Origin: Myroides albus
GTDB taxonomy: Bacteria; Bacteroidota; Bacteroidia; Flavobacteriales; Flavobacteriaceae
Reading direction: 5' to 3'
DNA length: 64,000 nucleotides
NCBI RefSeq assembly: GCF_009711045.1
Contig: NZ_WMJX01000015.1
Coordinates: forward strand, 1 to 64,000
Part shown: positions 34,747 to 43,562 of the stretch, piece by piece
Layout of the letters: each line of letters opens with the position of its first letter
How positions within the stretch are numbered: position 1 is the first letter of the stretch
Notes under the pieces: model-generated
The model's input: only the letters and a program-made list of their open reading frames with translations
Database searches by the model: none
What the model was told of the DNA's origin: nothing
Translations under genes and position numbers: made by a program

Positions 34747-35876
34747 TGAGGGGTAAGTATTATTTATTGTTTTCAAGATTTTTACTAATACTTGCATTAG
34801 TATTAGTCGTTTTTGTTGTATTTCATATTGTAGCTTCTGGTAAAGTAGGTGCAGGATATTCTGATTTAGGATCTGCTGTAGATGGACTTACAGCACCATT
34901 TATAGGAATAGCAGCTGCTGTTTTAACCTTTTTAGCATTTAAGATGCAAGTGATAGCAAATGAACAAGTTCAAAAGCAGTTTGAATTACAGCAGTTTGAA
35001 AGTCAGTTTTATGAGTTACTTCGTTTGCATAAGGAGAATGTAAATGAAATGGTTATTCAAGGGTATGTTTATGAAGATGGAAAAAAGATTGAAAGAGAGA
35101 TTATTGGGCGAAAAATATTTGTAAGTAATGTTACTGAGTTTATGAGCTTAGTTTAGATAATTAAAGGATATGTGAATCATAAGAGAGACAAAAAGGAATT
35201 GTTATTTAATATTAGGGATAAATATATTATTACTATTGCATATCATATTTTCTTTTTTGGATTAGATTCTTTTGAAAGACAAGTTAAGACTAATAAGCAT
35301 CCAGTAACTAAAGAAAATCTTTCGGCTAAGGACAAAGGTTGTTTGAAAGAAATGGTAAAATGGTTAAGGGCATTCAGGAAAGTACATAAGGATTTCGGAG
35401 ATAAGGAACCAATATGTACGATGATACCAAATGTTAAATTATACTTTAACTATAAACCATATTTAGGTCACTTATCCCGATATGGTCATTATTATAGAAA
35501 TCTAATATTAATAGTGAAGCATGTTGTTGATAATAAGGAGTTAGGATTGACTTATGAAAAGAAGAGAGAGTATTTACGCATTCTTAGAGCTCAATTAACT
35601 TCCCATGAACAGTTTTTACTTTTCCTTAACTGGTATAGTGGTATAGGTACACAATGGGAGGAAGTGGGGATAGGGGGAAATAAATTCTTTACTGATTATC
35701 GTATGATTCACAATATCAATGCAGATGTTATAGAAGATACTTCTTTTAATTGGGAGGGAATTATTGGAAGTAAATTTGAGAATAGATTAGATTTTAAGTA
35801 TTTAAATAATAGGGATAAAGAATTATTTGAGGTTATAGAAGGTTTTATATCAACTCAAGAGAAAAAAACAGAGTAA
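34746..35876 (+). pseudogene. AbiC-like phage abortive-infection gene with an in-frame stop
   Basis: A single frame of 377 codons is broken only by TAG at 35154-35156. Upstream are two membrane helices (about residues 8-28 and 49-67) and QFELQQFESQFYELLRLHKENVNEM. Downstream are LSRYGHYYRNLILIVKHV, KREYLRILRAQLTSHEQFLLFLNW and GIGGNKFFTDYRMIHNI. The layout of two membrane helices plus FESQFYELLRLH and YRNL...LRAQLS..E is that of the putative AbiC family (putAbiC). A GTG at 35172 could restart translation, but the product would lack the membrane part. The gene follows the small ORF with a TAATG overlap. Loss of function is the simple reading; sequencing error is possible. Confidence 0.75.
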
Positions 35877-35888
35877 TGTTACAAGACT

Positions 35889-36210
35889 AAAAAATAGATT
35901 TAGTGTCTCGATTTTATCCATTATCTATAGATGAGGTTAAAACTAATATAGATAGATTGAATTTTGATGGGTATCATTATTTGATGTGTCTAATCATTGG
36001 TTTGCTTACTTGAATTTTGATATTGAGTTTGTAGAGGAATATGAAGATCAGATTAACTGGGGTATCTAATCTTTTAATGAGTTTCTACAGTGGAATGAGG
36101 ATTTTATTATTAAGTATAGTAATAGGTTAGATTTCATAAAATTGTCATGGAATAAAATTGTTTATTTAGGATTGGGATTAGATAAAAGGGGAGTTGAGTT
36201 TTTAAAATAA
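35889..36210 (+). pseudogene. Decayed gene remnant in the defence island
   Basis: No full ORF is present, but coding-like sequence is visible in two frames. From 35906 one frame reads SRFYPLSIDEVKTNIDRLNF and a little more. From about 35983 another reads VSNHWFAYLNFDIEFVEEYE, meets TAA at 36067-36069, and then continues SFNEFLQWNEDFIIKYSNRL to a final stop at 36208-36210. At least one frameshift and one nonsense change are thus needed. The family is not recognised. The intact downstream genes suggest that decay is confined to this part of the island. Confidence 0.6.
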
Positions 36211-36217
36211 AGGAAAT

Positions 36218-36736
36218 ATGAATAGAGTGCAGAGTTATTGGAAAATGAACATATGGAGAATATCTGTAGGAATAATGGTAATGTTTTTCTTAGGGCTTAC
36301 TATTTATTGTTTTGAATTAGATGATAAATTTTCAATAGCGTTAATTGCAACAACTATAACAATTTATATAGGTCTGATTAAGCAGAATTTAGATGATGAT
36401 AAACTTTTTCAAGATCTTTTTCAAGATTTCAACTCACGATATGATGATAAAGTAAATGATCTTTTTAACAAGTTACGAGAGGAAGTTGATAATGAGAATG
36501 ATTTAGGTGAACAAGATAAATTATTAGTTATTGACTATTTGAATCTTTGTAGCGAAGAGTATTTATGGTATTCAAAAGGAAGATTACTTCCTGAAGTTTG
36601 GAAAGCTTGGGAGCAAGGTATTATCGCTAATTTAAAAATACCTAAAGTTAAAGAGTTATTTGATAAAGAATGTTTGAACGAAAACTCCAAAAAATCATAT
36701 TATGGTTTTATTGAATATATCGAAAAGAAAATATAA
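36218..36736 (+). CDS. Membrane-anchored hypothetical protein, first gene of the McrBC operon
   Basis: A 172-residue protein with two N-terminal membrane helices (about residues 12-31 and 37-54) and a helical cytoplasmic part of about 115 residues, in which DYLNLCSEEYLWYSKGRLLPEVWKAW is the most striking segment. Similar small proteins of unknown function are, as far as I recall, common in Bacteroidota defence islands, but I do not know a named family. Its stop codon is 2 bases before the PD-(D/E)XK nuclease gene, so the two are almost certainly cotranscribed and may act together at the membrane (inference). Confidence 0.7.
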   Translation: MNRVQSYWKMNIWRISVGIMVMFFLGLTIYCFELDDKFSIALIATTITIYIGLIKQNLDDDKLFQDLFQDFNSRYDDKVNDLFNKLREEVDNENDLGEQDKLLVIDYLNLCSEEYLWYSKGRLLPEVWKAWEQGIIANLKIPKVKELFDKECLNENSKKSYYGFIEYIEKKI

Positions 36737-36738
36737 TT

Positions 36739-37851
36739 ATGGATTTTACTGAAAAGGTAAATAGGCTTTGTAATAAGTATAAGCTAAATGAATACGGTTG
36801 TTTTAATTTATTGAAGGTGATGCATCATCTTACAGATGAAAGACGTCTGCATTCAAGGTTTATAACTTTCTTATTAAATCCTAACGGAAGTCATGAACAA
36901 GGGACAAAGTTTTTAGAATTGTTTTTAAATAACACATCTATTAAGTCTTTTGAATTACAAGAAGTGTCTGTCTATCCACATGAAGTAGAAAAGAAAGAAG
37001 ATGAGAATATCGATATATTCATTCAGAATAGTAAAGGACAAGCTATTATTATAGAAAATAAGATATTTGCTGGAGATAGTAATAAAAAAGAAGGAGAAAC
37101 AATTAAAGCTCAACTTCTAAATTATTATGATAAAAAGAAAATTGAGTTTAGTGATATTACTTTAGTCTATCTGACTTTAAATGGAAAAGAACCTTCGTTT
37201 TATGAACAGTTTAAAGATAAACAACCTGAGTTAATTAGACTTGATTATATTGGTTTTATTACTAAATGGTTAGAACAGTGTTTAGAACAAACTATATCAA
37301 ATAGGGATTTGCAAAGTAGTATACTACAGTATTTAAGTATAGTAAAAGAAATAACAAATGACTTTGAATTAGCTGTTGCGTTAAAAGAGGAAACAGCTAA
37401 AGATTTAGAATTTGGATACAAGTATTGGATTATTGATAAAGATATTAATAATCACATCGTACAAGATCAGTTTAAGCATGTAAAATGGCATACTGTACAT
37501 GAGTTTATGGATACATTGCGTATTGCTATCACGAGTAAGTTTAATACAGAGGTTTCAAGGCTAAATGAAGATCATATTACAGCTTGTACTCATAGAAATA
37601 GCGTAAAGGCTAAAGTTGTTATAGCTTTTTTATATGAAGATACTACATACTATGTGTGCAATGATAATAAGGGATTTACTATTGGTTGTATTGGAGATAA
37701 TTGCCCAAAAGAATATAAAGTTCTCTTTGAAGGTAAATATAACTTTAATGATTTCAGTATTAGGGAAACATTTGATCTTATAAATGAAGATAAAACTAAG
37801 ATGTTAATTAGTAGAATCGTAGACGAGATTAACAAGTACATAGTAAAATAA
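36739..37851 (+). CDS. PD-(D/E)XK nuclease superfamily protein
   Basis: A 370-residue protein with the start region of PDDEXK_4 proteins (NLLKVMHHLTDERRLHSRFITFLLNP). The nuclease core follows: Asp92 in ENIDIFIQNSKGQ and Glu106-x-Lys108 in AIIIENKIFAGD, the expected D...ExK triad. The C-terminal 200 residues are helical, then beta-rich, and may bind the target. It should be a DNA endonuclease or nickase. Position 2 bases after a membrane protein and 6 bases before an McrB-like gene makes it part of one four-gene operon that contains two separate PD-(D/E)XK nucleases. Confidence 0.85.
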   Translation: MDFTEKVNRLCNKYKLNEYGCFNLLKVMHHLTDERRLHSRFITFLLNPNGSHEQGTKFLELFLNNTSIKSFELQEVSVYPHEVEKKEDENIDIFIQNSKGQAIIIENKIFAGDSNKKEGETIKAQLLNYYDKKKIEFSDITLVYLTLNGKEPSFYEQFKDKQPELIRLDYIGFITKWLEQCLEQTISNRDLQSSILQYLSIVKEITNDFELAVALKEETAKDLEFGYKYWIIDKDINNHIVQDQFKHVKWHTVHEFMDTLRIAITSKFNTEVSRLNEDHITACTHRNSVKAKVVIAFLYEDTTYYVCNDNKGFTIGCIGDNCPKEYKVLFEGKYNFNDFSIRETFDLINEDKTKMLISRIVDEINKYIVK

Positions 37852-37857
37852 TCATTG

Positions 37858-40569
37858 ATGGAAGAAGTGAATAAAAAAGCTTGGAAGGAGGCATTAGAAT
37901 ATGCTTTTGAAACATTAGATAAGAAGGGATGGAATACGAAGAATAATGGTAGGTATTATTTCGTAGTGAATAATGGTGTCGAATATCCTAATAAGAAGGT
38001 ATTAGAATGTGTTGAAAAGTACTTTCTTAAGAATAAATTAGAGTTAATAATACCTAGTACAGCTAATAATGGTGAAAGACTAAATGCTTATTTGGAAAGT
38101 AATGGAGCTAAGGTAGTTAGTAAAAAAGAGTCTTTTATTAGTGGATGTATTCGAGAACAATCTGATGAGATATTAAAACTATTAAAAGAGTATAAACAGA
38201 GGATTAAACAAGGTGATTTAAAGCAAGAAGAATATAAATGGTTACTATTTGCTACTCAACATAATAAACCAAGTTTAAATAAAGATACAATAGTAGATGA
38301 GTTACTAGAAATGAAATTTAGTAATTTATTGTATTATAACTCAATATCAACAATGAAGCACTTAAATAAGGCAAGAAATCGCCAGTATGCTGAATTGTTA
38401 TTGAATTTATATGATGAAGAAATATCTTTAGAAACGAGAATTAAGAACTTTAGTGAGGAAATAACTAACCTTTATCACGAAGTAGAAGATAAATTACAGC
38501 ATCATCATGATGAACGTACAATCTCTACTTTATTGAGTTTTAAGTATCCTGAAAAGTATTTGTTATTTAAAGACTCATTTTATCAGAAGTTATGTTTGTT
38601 ATTGAATATTGAATCATTAACAAAAGGAGAAAAGTATTCGGATTATCTTGAAATAGCAAGGGAGATTAGAGATAAATATATAAAAGAAGATGAGGAACTA
38701 TTGTTTTTGGTACAACAGCATTTGCCAGAGGGAAGTTATAATGATCCAGCGCTTAATCTTCTAACTCAAGATTTTTTATATACTATGTTAGAGAAGAGTA
38801 ATGATTATTATGACATATTTAAAAAAGTTAAAACGGCATTTAATGCTAAATTGAAGAGTTTAGAAGGCTGTTCTGTTTGTTTTAATCGGCACAATGGTAA
38901 AGAGTTTCAATGGATACAGGATAAATATTCTATAATTGGAAATGATTATGTTCACTATGAATTGTATTGTGATAAATCATCTATTTATATAGATCTTCAT
39001 CTAGAAGATGATGAACAACCTGAAGAAATTACTAAGTTAGTAAAAGATTTATATGTTTATTTATTAGATAAAGAATATAGTACTGATTTTATTTCTTGGT
39101 TTAATTGGGCTAAAAAAGTAAATAGTAAAGATTACTTTCAATCTATTAGATTTCATAGAGCATTTTCGTTAGATGAAGAAGATATTCTTTCAGAAGAAAG
39201 TATTAATGAAATGATTCAAAGCTTTGTTGACTTAGATAATATTATTGGTGATGATATACGCGAATTTCTTATTAAGAATAAACAGGTAAAAGAAGAAATT
39301 GCAATTAAATATGTAGCAGAAAAAAACATGAAGCATCCACTAAACCAAATACTATATGGTCCTCCAGGAACAGGGAAGACGTATCATACGATTAATAAAG
39401 CATTAGCTATAGTGGCTCCTGACTTTGATTTGAGCCAAGAGAGAGAGTTGGTTAAAGAGGAGTTTGATAAGTATTTAGAGAATGGACAGATCGTGTTCAC
39501 AACCTTTCATCAGAGTATGACATACGAGGACTTTGTGGAGGGGATAAAGCCTAAAGAAATTGAAGGTAAGGTTACTTATGAAATAAAAAACGGTTTTTTA
39601 AAATTGTTATGTAACACTATTATTCAAAATAGTTTTTCTGTAGGAGACTTAATAGGAGATTATGAGATAAACAAAATAGGCTATGAAATAATTTATCTTA
39701 AAAAACCTAGAGCTGAAAGCATTGTACCAATCCCTAAATATTTAATTAATGAATTATCTCAGCTAGTGATTGAGGGTAAGATAGATTATGAAAGTATAAA
39801 AAATAAGGATGCAGTTAATATGATGTCACCAACCACTGAAAAGTATATTGTTAATGGATATCCTAATATACTTGCAATGCTGGTTGAAAAAAACAATCGT
39901 GATTATCCAATTTGCAAAAAAAATAAGGTCCTTATCATCGACGAAATCAACCGTGGGAATGTATCTGCCATCTTTGGGGAGTTGATTACCTTGATAGAAG
40001 AGAGTAAACGATTAGGAAATGAGGAGGCATTAGAGGTTACCTTGCCTTACTCAAAAGAGAAGTTCGGTGTACCGAATAATTTATACATCATCGGTACGAT
40101 GAATACAGCAGATAGAAGTGTAGAGGCTCTGGATACAGCGCTTAGACGTCGTTTTACCTTCGAAGAGATGATGCCTGATTATGAGGTAATCGAGTCAGAT
40201 AACAGCTTTGGTATTGATTTAAAAGAGGTGTTAGAGGTTATTAATAAGCGTATAGAGGTGCTGTTAGATAGAGATCACTTGATCGGGCATAGTTACTTTT
40301 TAAATGTGGATTCTGTGGAGACATTACAATCGCGATTTATGAATAATATTATTCCCTTGTTGCAAGAGTATTTCTATGGAGATTATGGCAAGATAGGATT
40401 GGTACTTGGTAAGGGTTTTGTTGAAAAATCAGAAGGGAATAAGGTTGTATTTGCGTCTTTTGACTATGATAGCGAGATGTATCAAGACAAGGTTATTTAT
40501 TCATTAAAATCTATTGAGGATGAAGGGGAGTTTAAGGTAGCTATAGATAATTTGTTAGGTAAAAAATAG
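37858..40569 (+). CDS. McrB-like AAA+ restriction protein
   Basis: The ATG at 37858 (MEEVNKKAWKEALEYAF) is preferred over a TTG one codon earlier; the protein has 903 residues. The McrB-type GTPase/ATPase module lies in the last 400: Walker A GPPGTGKT at 501-508, TTFHQSMTYEDFVEGIKP, Walker B VLIIDEINRGNVSAIFGEL near 690-708, and the McrB signature GTMNTADRSVEALDTALRRRF near 745-765. The N-terminal half is not a known SRA or EVE domain by eye. Residues 10-80 (VVNNGVEYPNKKVLECVEKY, with NNGERLNAYLESNGAKVV) resemble the small head domain described for ScoMcrA-type proteins. The central part is helical. McrB proteins form rings that translocate DNA and activate McrC. The target modification is unknown. 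Confidence 0.9.
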   Translation: MEEVNKKAWKEALEYAFETLDKKGWNTKNNGRYYFVVNNGVEYPNKKVLECVEKYFLKNKLELIIPSTANNGERLNAYLESNGAKVVSKKESFISGCIREQSDEILKLLKEYKQRIKQGDLKQEEYKWLLFATQHNKPSLNKDTIVDELLEMKFSNLLYYNSISTMKHLNKARNRQYAELLLNLYDEEISLETRIKNFSEEITNLYHEVEDKLQHHHDERTISTLLSFKYPEKYLLFKDSFYQKLCLLLNIESLTKGEKYSDYLEIAREIRDKYIKEDEELLFLVQQHLPEGSYNDPALNLLTQDFLYTMLEKSNDYYDIFKKVKTAFNAKLKSLEGCSVCFNRHNGKEFQWIQDKYSIIGNDYVHYELYCDKSSIYIDLHLEDDEQPEEITKLVKDLYVYLLDKEYSTDFISWFNWAKKVNSKDYFQSIRFHRAFSLDEEDILSEESINEMIQSFVDLDNIIGDDIREFLIKNKQVKEEIAIKYVAEKNMKHPLNQILYGPPGTGKTYHTINKALAIVAPDFDLSQERELVKEEFDKYLENGQIVFTTFHQSMTYEDFVEGIKPKEIEGKVTYEIKNGFLKLLCNTIIQNSFSVGDLIGDYEINKIGYEIIYLKKPRAESIVPIPKYLINELSQLVIEGKIDYESIKNKDAVNMMSPTTEKYIVNGYPNILAMLVEKNNRDYPICKKNKVLIIDEINRGNVSAIFGELITLIEESKRLGNEEALEVTLPYSKEKFGVPNNLYIIGTMNTADRSVEALDTALRRRFTFEEMMPDYEVIESDNSFGIDLKEVLEVINKRIEVLLDRDHLIGHSYFLNVDSVETLQSRFMNNIIPLLQEYFYGDYGKIGLVLGKGFVEKSEGNKVVFASFDYDSEMYQDKVIYSLKSIEDEGEFKVAIDNLLGKK

Positions 40570-40575
40570 TAATAA

Positions 40576-41856
40576 GTGAGTAAACTAAAGATTACAGTTT
40601 TTGAGCATAATACATTAAGAATAGGGGATGTGTTATCTAAAGATAAAGTGTTTGAAGAAAAACATTTAGCTCTATTAGAAGCTTTCTATGGTACGAATGG
40701 CTTACCTTATTATTCTCTGATTCACAAAGGAGTGAAGTTTAATCAATATGTAGGGGTGTTACAGTTGGGTAACTTGACTATCGAGGTATTGCCTAAAGTG
40801 GATAATAATGAGGAAGATGAGAAAACTTGGCGTAAGTTATTGATAGAGATGATTTGGCGTGTAGGTACTTTTACTACTCATGCTCCTACATCAAGTAATC
40901 TGTCTTTAAAAACAAATGCGATTTTAGATGTTTATATCGCGATGTATCTACAGGAGTTAAAGCGTTTAGTTCATCAAGGATTAATAAAGAAATATAGAAC
41001 ACAAGAAGGGAATACGTTGGCTCTAAAAGGGAGTTTGGTGTTTAGTAAACACATTCAACAGAACTTGGTACATCAAGAGCGTTTTTATACTCGCCATAGT
41101 GTATATGATGAACAGCATCTATTACATCAAGTGCTGTATAAGGCATTGAAATTACTAAAACGCATTAATGTAAATATTGCGTTGGATAGTGAGATTAATC
41201 AATTGTTGTTTAGTTTTCCTGAAATGGAGGATATCAAGGTGTCTGAGAGTACTTTTGATAAGATATCGATCAATAGAAAGACAGCTTCTTATGAAACAGC
41301 GTTAGGTATAGCTAAACTATTACTTCTAAATTATCACCCTGATATTAGAGGAGGTAGTAGTGATGTGTTGGCTTTATTGTTTGATATGAATGCACTGTGG
41401 GAACGCTTTGTTTTTGTGACTTTGAGAAAACATTTAAAAAACTCACATGAGGTTAGAGAACAGGTAAAGAAAGACTTTTGGCTTTCGCATACAGAAACAA
41501 ACCGAAGTGTGAAGATGTTTGCAGATATTGTGATAACAGAGAAAAGGGAGGAATCAAGAGTCTTTGTGATTGATACGAAATGGAAGAATCTGAATGGGAA
41601 GCCGTACCCATCTGTAGAAGATCTGCGACAGATGTATGTATATCACCACTTCTACAAGGCGAATAAGGTGGCATTGGTTTATCCGAGTCTGGAGTCTAAA
41701 GAACATAAAGGGAAATATCTGAATAGCCAGAATGATGATATGTGTTATTTAATTCACCTTGGAGTGAAAGATGATATTGCTAATTTTGAAAAGCAGGTAG
41801 TTAACGTTGTTAAGGAATGGTTTACTGTTTCGAATTCAGAAATTCACATTAATTAA
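40576..41856 (+). CDS. McrC-like restriction nuclease subunit
   Basis: A 426-residue protein starting at GTG 40576, 6 bases after the McrB-like gene. The N-terminal beta-rich McrC domain includes YVGVLQLGNLTIEVLPKVD and GTFTTHAPTSSNLSLKTNAI; a helical middle follows (LKRLVHQGLIKKYRTQEGNT, LKGSLVFSKHI). The nuclease site is Asp317 in MFADIVI and Asp333-x-Lys335 in VFVIDTKWKNL, the usual McrC PD-(D/E)XK triad. It cuts DNA when the McrB ring stalls against it. It ends the operon; palindromic repeats follow before the convergent ankyrin gene. Confidence 0.92.
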   Translation: MSKLKITVFEHNTLRIGDVLSKDKVFEEKHLALLEAFYGTNGLPYYSLIHKGVKFNQYVGVLQLGNLTIEVLPKVDNNEEDEKTWRKLLIEMIWRVGTFTTHAPTSSNLSLKTNAILDVYIAMYLQELKRLVHQGLIKKYRTQEGNTLALKGSLVFSKHIQQNLVHQERFYTRHSVYDEQHLLHQVLYKALKLLKRINVNIALDSEINQLLFSFPEMEDIKVSESTFDKISINRKTASYETALGIAKLLLLNYHPDIRGGSSDVLALLFDMNALWERFVFVTLRKHLKNSHEVREQVKKDFWLSHTETNRSVKMFADIVITEKREESRVFVIDTKWKNLNGKPYPSVEDLRQMYVYHHFYKANKVALVYPSLESKEHKGKYLNSQNDDMCYLIHLGVKDDIANFEKQVVNVVKEWFTVSNSEIHIN

Positions 41857-41894
41857 AATACTGCTGTTCGAGTGGGCTTTGTTATTTATAAATA

Positions 41895-41961
41895 ACTACG
41901 AAGTTGGGAGACTTCGCAGAGAGAGAATAACAGAATAACGCAAAGTCAATAGACTATTGTG
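41895..41961. repeat. Two palindromic repeat units after mcrC
   Basis: CGAAGT-tgggag-ACTTCG (41899-41916) and CAAAGT-caatag-ACTATTG (41943-41961) belong to the same family as the units at 4796 and 5900. In the first, the stem pair A-T at its second position has become G-C on both arms, a compensatory change. They lie in the 207-base gap between convergent genes and may act as a weak terminator. Confidence 0.55.
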
Positions 41962-42063
41962 TAGTTGTATTTAAGCCACATATTCAAGAATTTACAAAAA
42001 TTAAAATATTGAAAAAGCTAGCTTACGGTAACCTTTTTTGATGGGTATTTAACTCTATTCTTT

Positions 42064-43128
42064 CTAATTAAAGTACTTATCTAACTGATCTACAGGACTT
42101 GTAATAAATTCTTCGAAAGTACTCAGATCTGTAAGTTCTTGGTGTTCTAAATCATAACAAGCTATTTTCTTAGCCTTTGGATTCCAAACAATAATAGTAT
42201 CTGTGTAATCTCCAGTTTCTTTGGAAATGCGAAGTAGCTTCTGCCTTGCAAATTTGAACGCAACTGTCTCAAGTAAGGTAAAGAATTCAAGATACTCAAA
42301 GTCTGAATCAGGTAAGTCAATGCGCAAATTATCTCCTTGTAAGAACTCTAAAAGAACTTTAGGTAGCTTATAGGCTTTTAACTCATCGAGTTTATTGCTT
42401 AGATTGTGGAAATCTACGGGTTCTATAGACTTAAAGTACTCAGCCATTTCACTATCTGCTTTCTCTAAGGCAATACTGTATGGACGCATGCCATCTTTCT
42501 CAGCGAGTGTTACATCTGCACCGTGTTGGACAAGGTATTTACACATGTGAAGATCTACATATCTTGCAGCTACACACAGCGCAGTAGGCTTAAAGGGATA
42601 CACCATATCGGCTTTATTGTAATTGATGTCAACATTAAAAGAAATAAAGAAGTCTAATACTTTATAGTTACGATCGCTAACTGCTTGACGAAAGGCTAGA
42701 CCACCATATTTCTCTACTGTATGTCCTAAGCTGTGGATAAGAGCTAAATTATCATAAGACTTGCCATATAAAGCTTGCTGAAAAGCATCAGATTTGAGGT
42801 GATTTACTACATTTACTTTAGCTCCATGTGCTACCAGGTAATTGATAATATCCGCCTTGCAATAGCGAACAGCACTTAAAAAGCTGGGATTGTCTTTTGC
42901 ATTTAGGTTTACCCCTTTACTAATAAGCCATTTAAGAGTATCGAAGTTTTCCATAATTAGAGCTAAATCTAAAGGAGACTCATCGGTATGTTTTCCAATA
43001 GAAATCTGTTTCTCAATATCCCAACCTTCAGCATAATACTGATCTAATAGAGTAATATCTCCTGATATAATTGCATTGACAATAGGGGGAACGGTTTTAA
43101 ATGTCCCAATATCTTTTAAGCTTACCAT
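42064..43128 (-). CDS. Ankyrin-repeat protein with possible SUKH-like C-terminal domain
   Basis: A 354-residue cytoplasmic protein. Residues about 10-235 contain ankyrin units (ESPLDLALIMENFDTLKWLI, SFLSAVRYCKADIINYLVAH, ALCVAARYVDLHMCKYLVQH with a DGMRPYSIALEKA unit after it). Residues about 245-354 are a separate alpha/beta domain (LLEFLQGDNLRIDLPDSDFE, then TIIVWNPKAKKIACYDLEHQ) that resembles SMI1/KNR4 (SUKH) immunity domains. Ankyrin and SUKH domains are frequent in immunity proteins of polymorphic toxin systems. That role is inference; no toxin gene is adjacent. It is transcribed on its own, 34 bases after a three-gene operon on the same strand. Confidence 0.75.
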   Translation of the reverse strand: MVSLKDIGTFKTVPPIVNAIISGDITLLDQYYAEGWDIEKQISIGKHTDESPLDLALIMENFDTLKWLISKGVNLNAKDNPSFLSAVRYCKADIINYLVAHGAKVNVVNHLKSDAFQQALYGKSYDNLALIHSLGHTVEKYGGLAFRQAVSDRNYKVLDFFISFNVDINYNKADMVYPFKPTALCVAARYVDLHMCKYLVQHGADVTLAEKDGMRPYSIALEKADSEMAEYFKSIEPVDFHNLSNKLDELKAYKLPKVLLEFLQGDNLRIDLPDSDFEYLEFFTLLETVAFKFARQKLLRISKETGDYTDTIIVWNPKAKKIACYDLEHQELTDLSTFEEFITSPVDQLDKYFN

Positions 43129-43162
43129 GATTTATGGTGTTTTAAGTATAAATAATATTTTT

Positions 43163-43555
43163 TTAATCAGATATTTGTTTATCAATTAGATAGGTTTGAT
43201 ATAAGTTATTGAAAAAACGAAATATACCATATAAATAAGAACCAATAACTAGGGATAAAGCTATTTTTATAAATAAATAAATAACCCAACCTATAATAGG
43301 TAAAAATAAAAAGAATTTAGCAGTAAAATTATGTAGTAATTTCCAACCAGCTACAAAAGAAAAGCCAATATAAAAAGCCATAGCATAAAGCGATAAAAGA
43401 TTGTTCCATGTAAAAGAATCTTTCGAGGGGTAGGATGGACTTGTTATCATAAAATATGCTAATAGAACACCGATTATTCCAGCGATTAACATATCTCTAT
43501 TATCTTTTTTTAGACGTTCTTTTTTTTGTAAAAGATTGTAATATTTTTCATTCAT
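43163..43555 (-). CDS. Small multi-pass membrane protein
   Basis: A 130-residue protein with a charged start (MNEKYYNLLQKKERLKKDNR) and three or four membrane helices (LIAGIIGVLLAYFMI, LLSLYAMAFYIGFSFVAGW, FFLFLPIIGWVIYLFIKIAL and a last one near 104-115). No family is recognised. It starts 7 bases after the DnaJ-domain gene and is the last of three genes in tight order, so it probably works with them. Confidence 0.6.
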   Translation of the reverse strand: MNEKYYNLLQKKERLKKDNRDMLIAGIIGVLLAYFMITSPSYPSKDSFTWNNLLSLYAMAFYIGFSFVAGWKLLHNFTAKFFLFLPIIGWVIYLFIKIALSLVIGSYLYGIFRFFNNLYQTYLIDKQISD

Positions 43556-43562
43556 AGTCTTT

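Noticed and set aside
35172..35876. A stand-alone 234-residue gene starting at GTG
   Set aside because: It is the in-frame continuation of the AbiC-like gene after TAG 35154-35156 and lacks the membrane part; treated as one broken gene.
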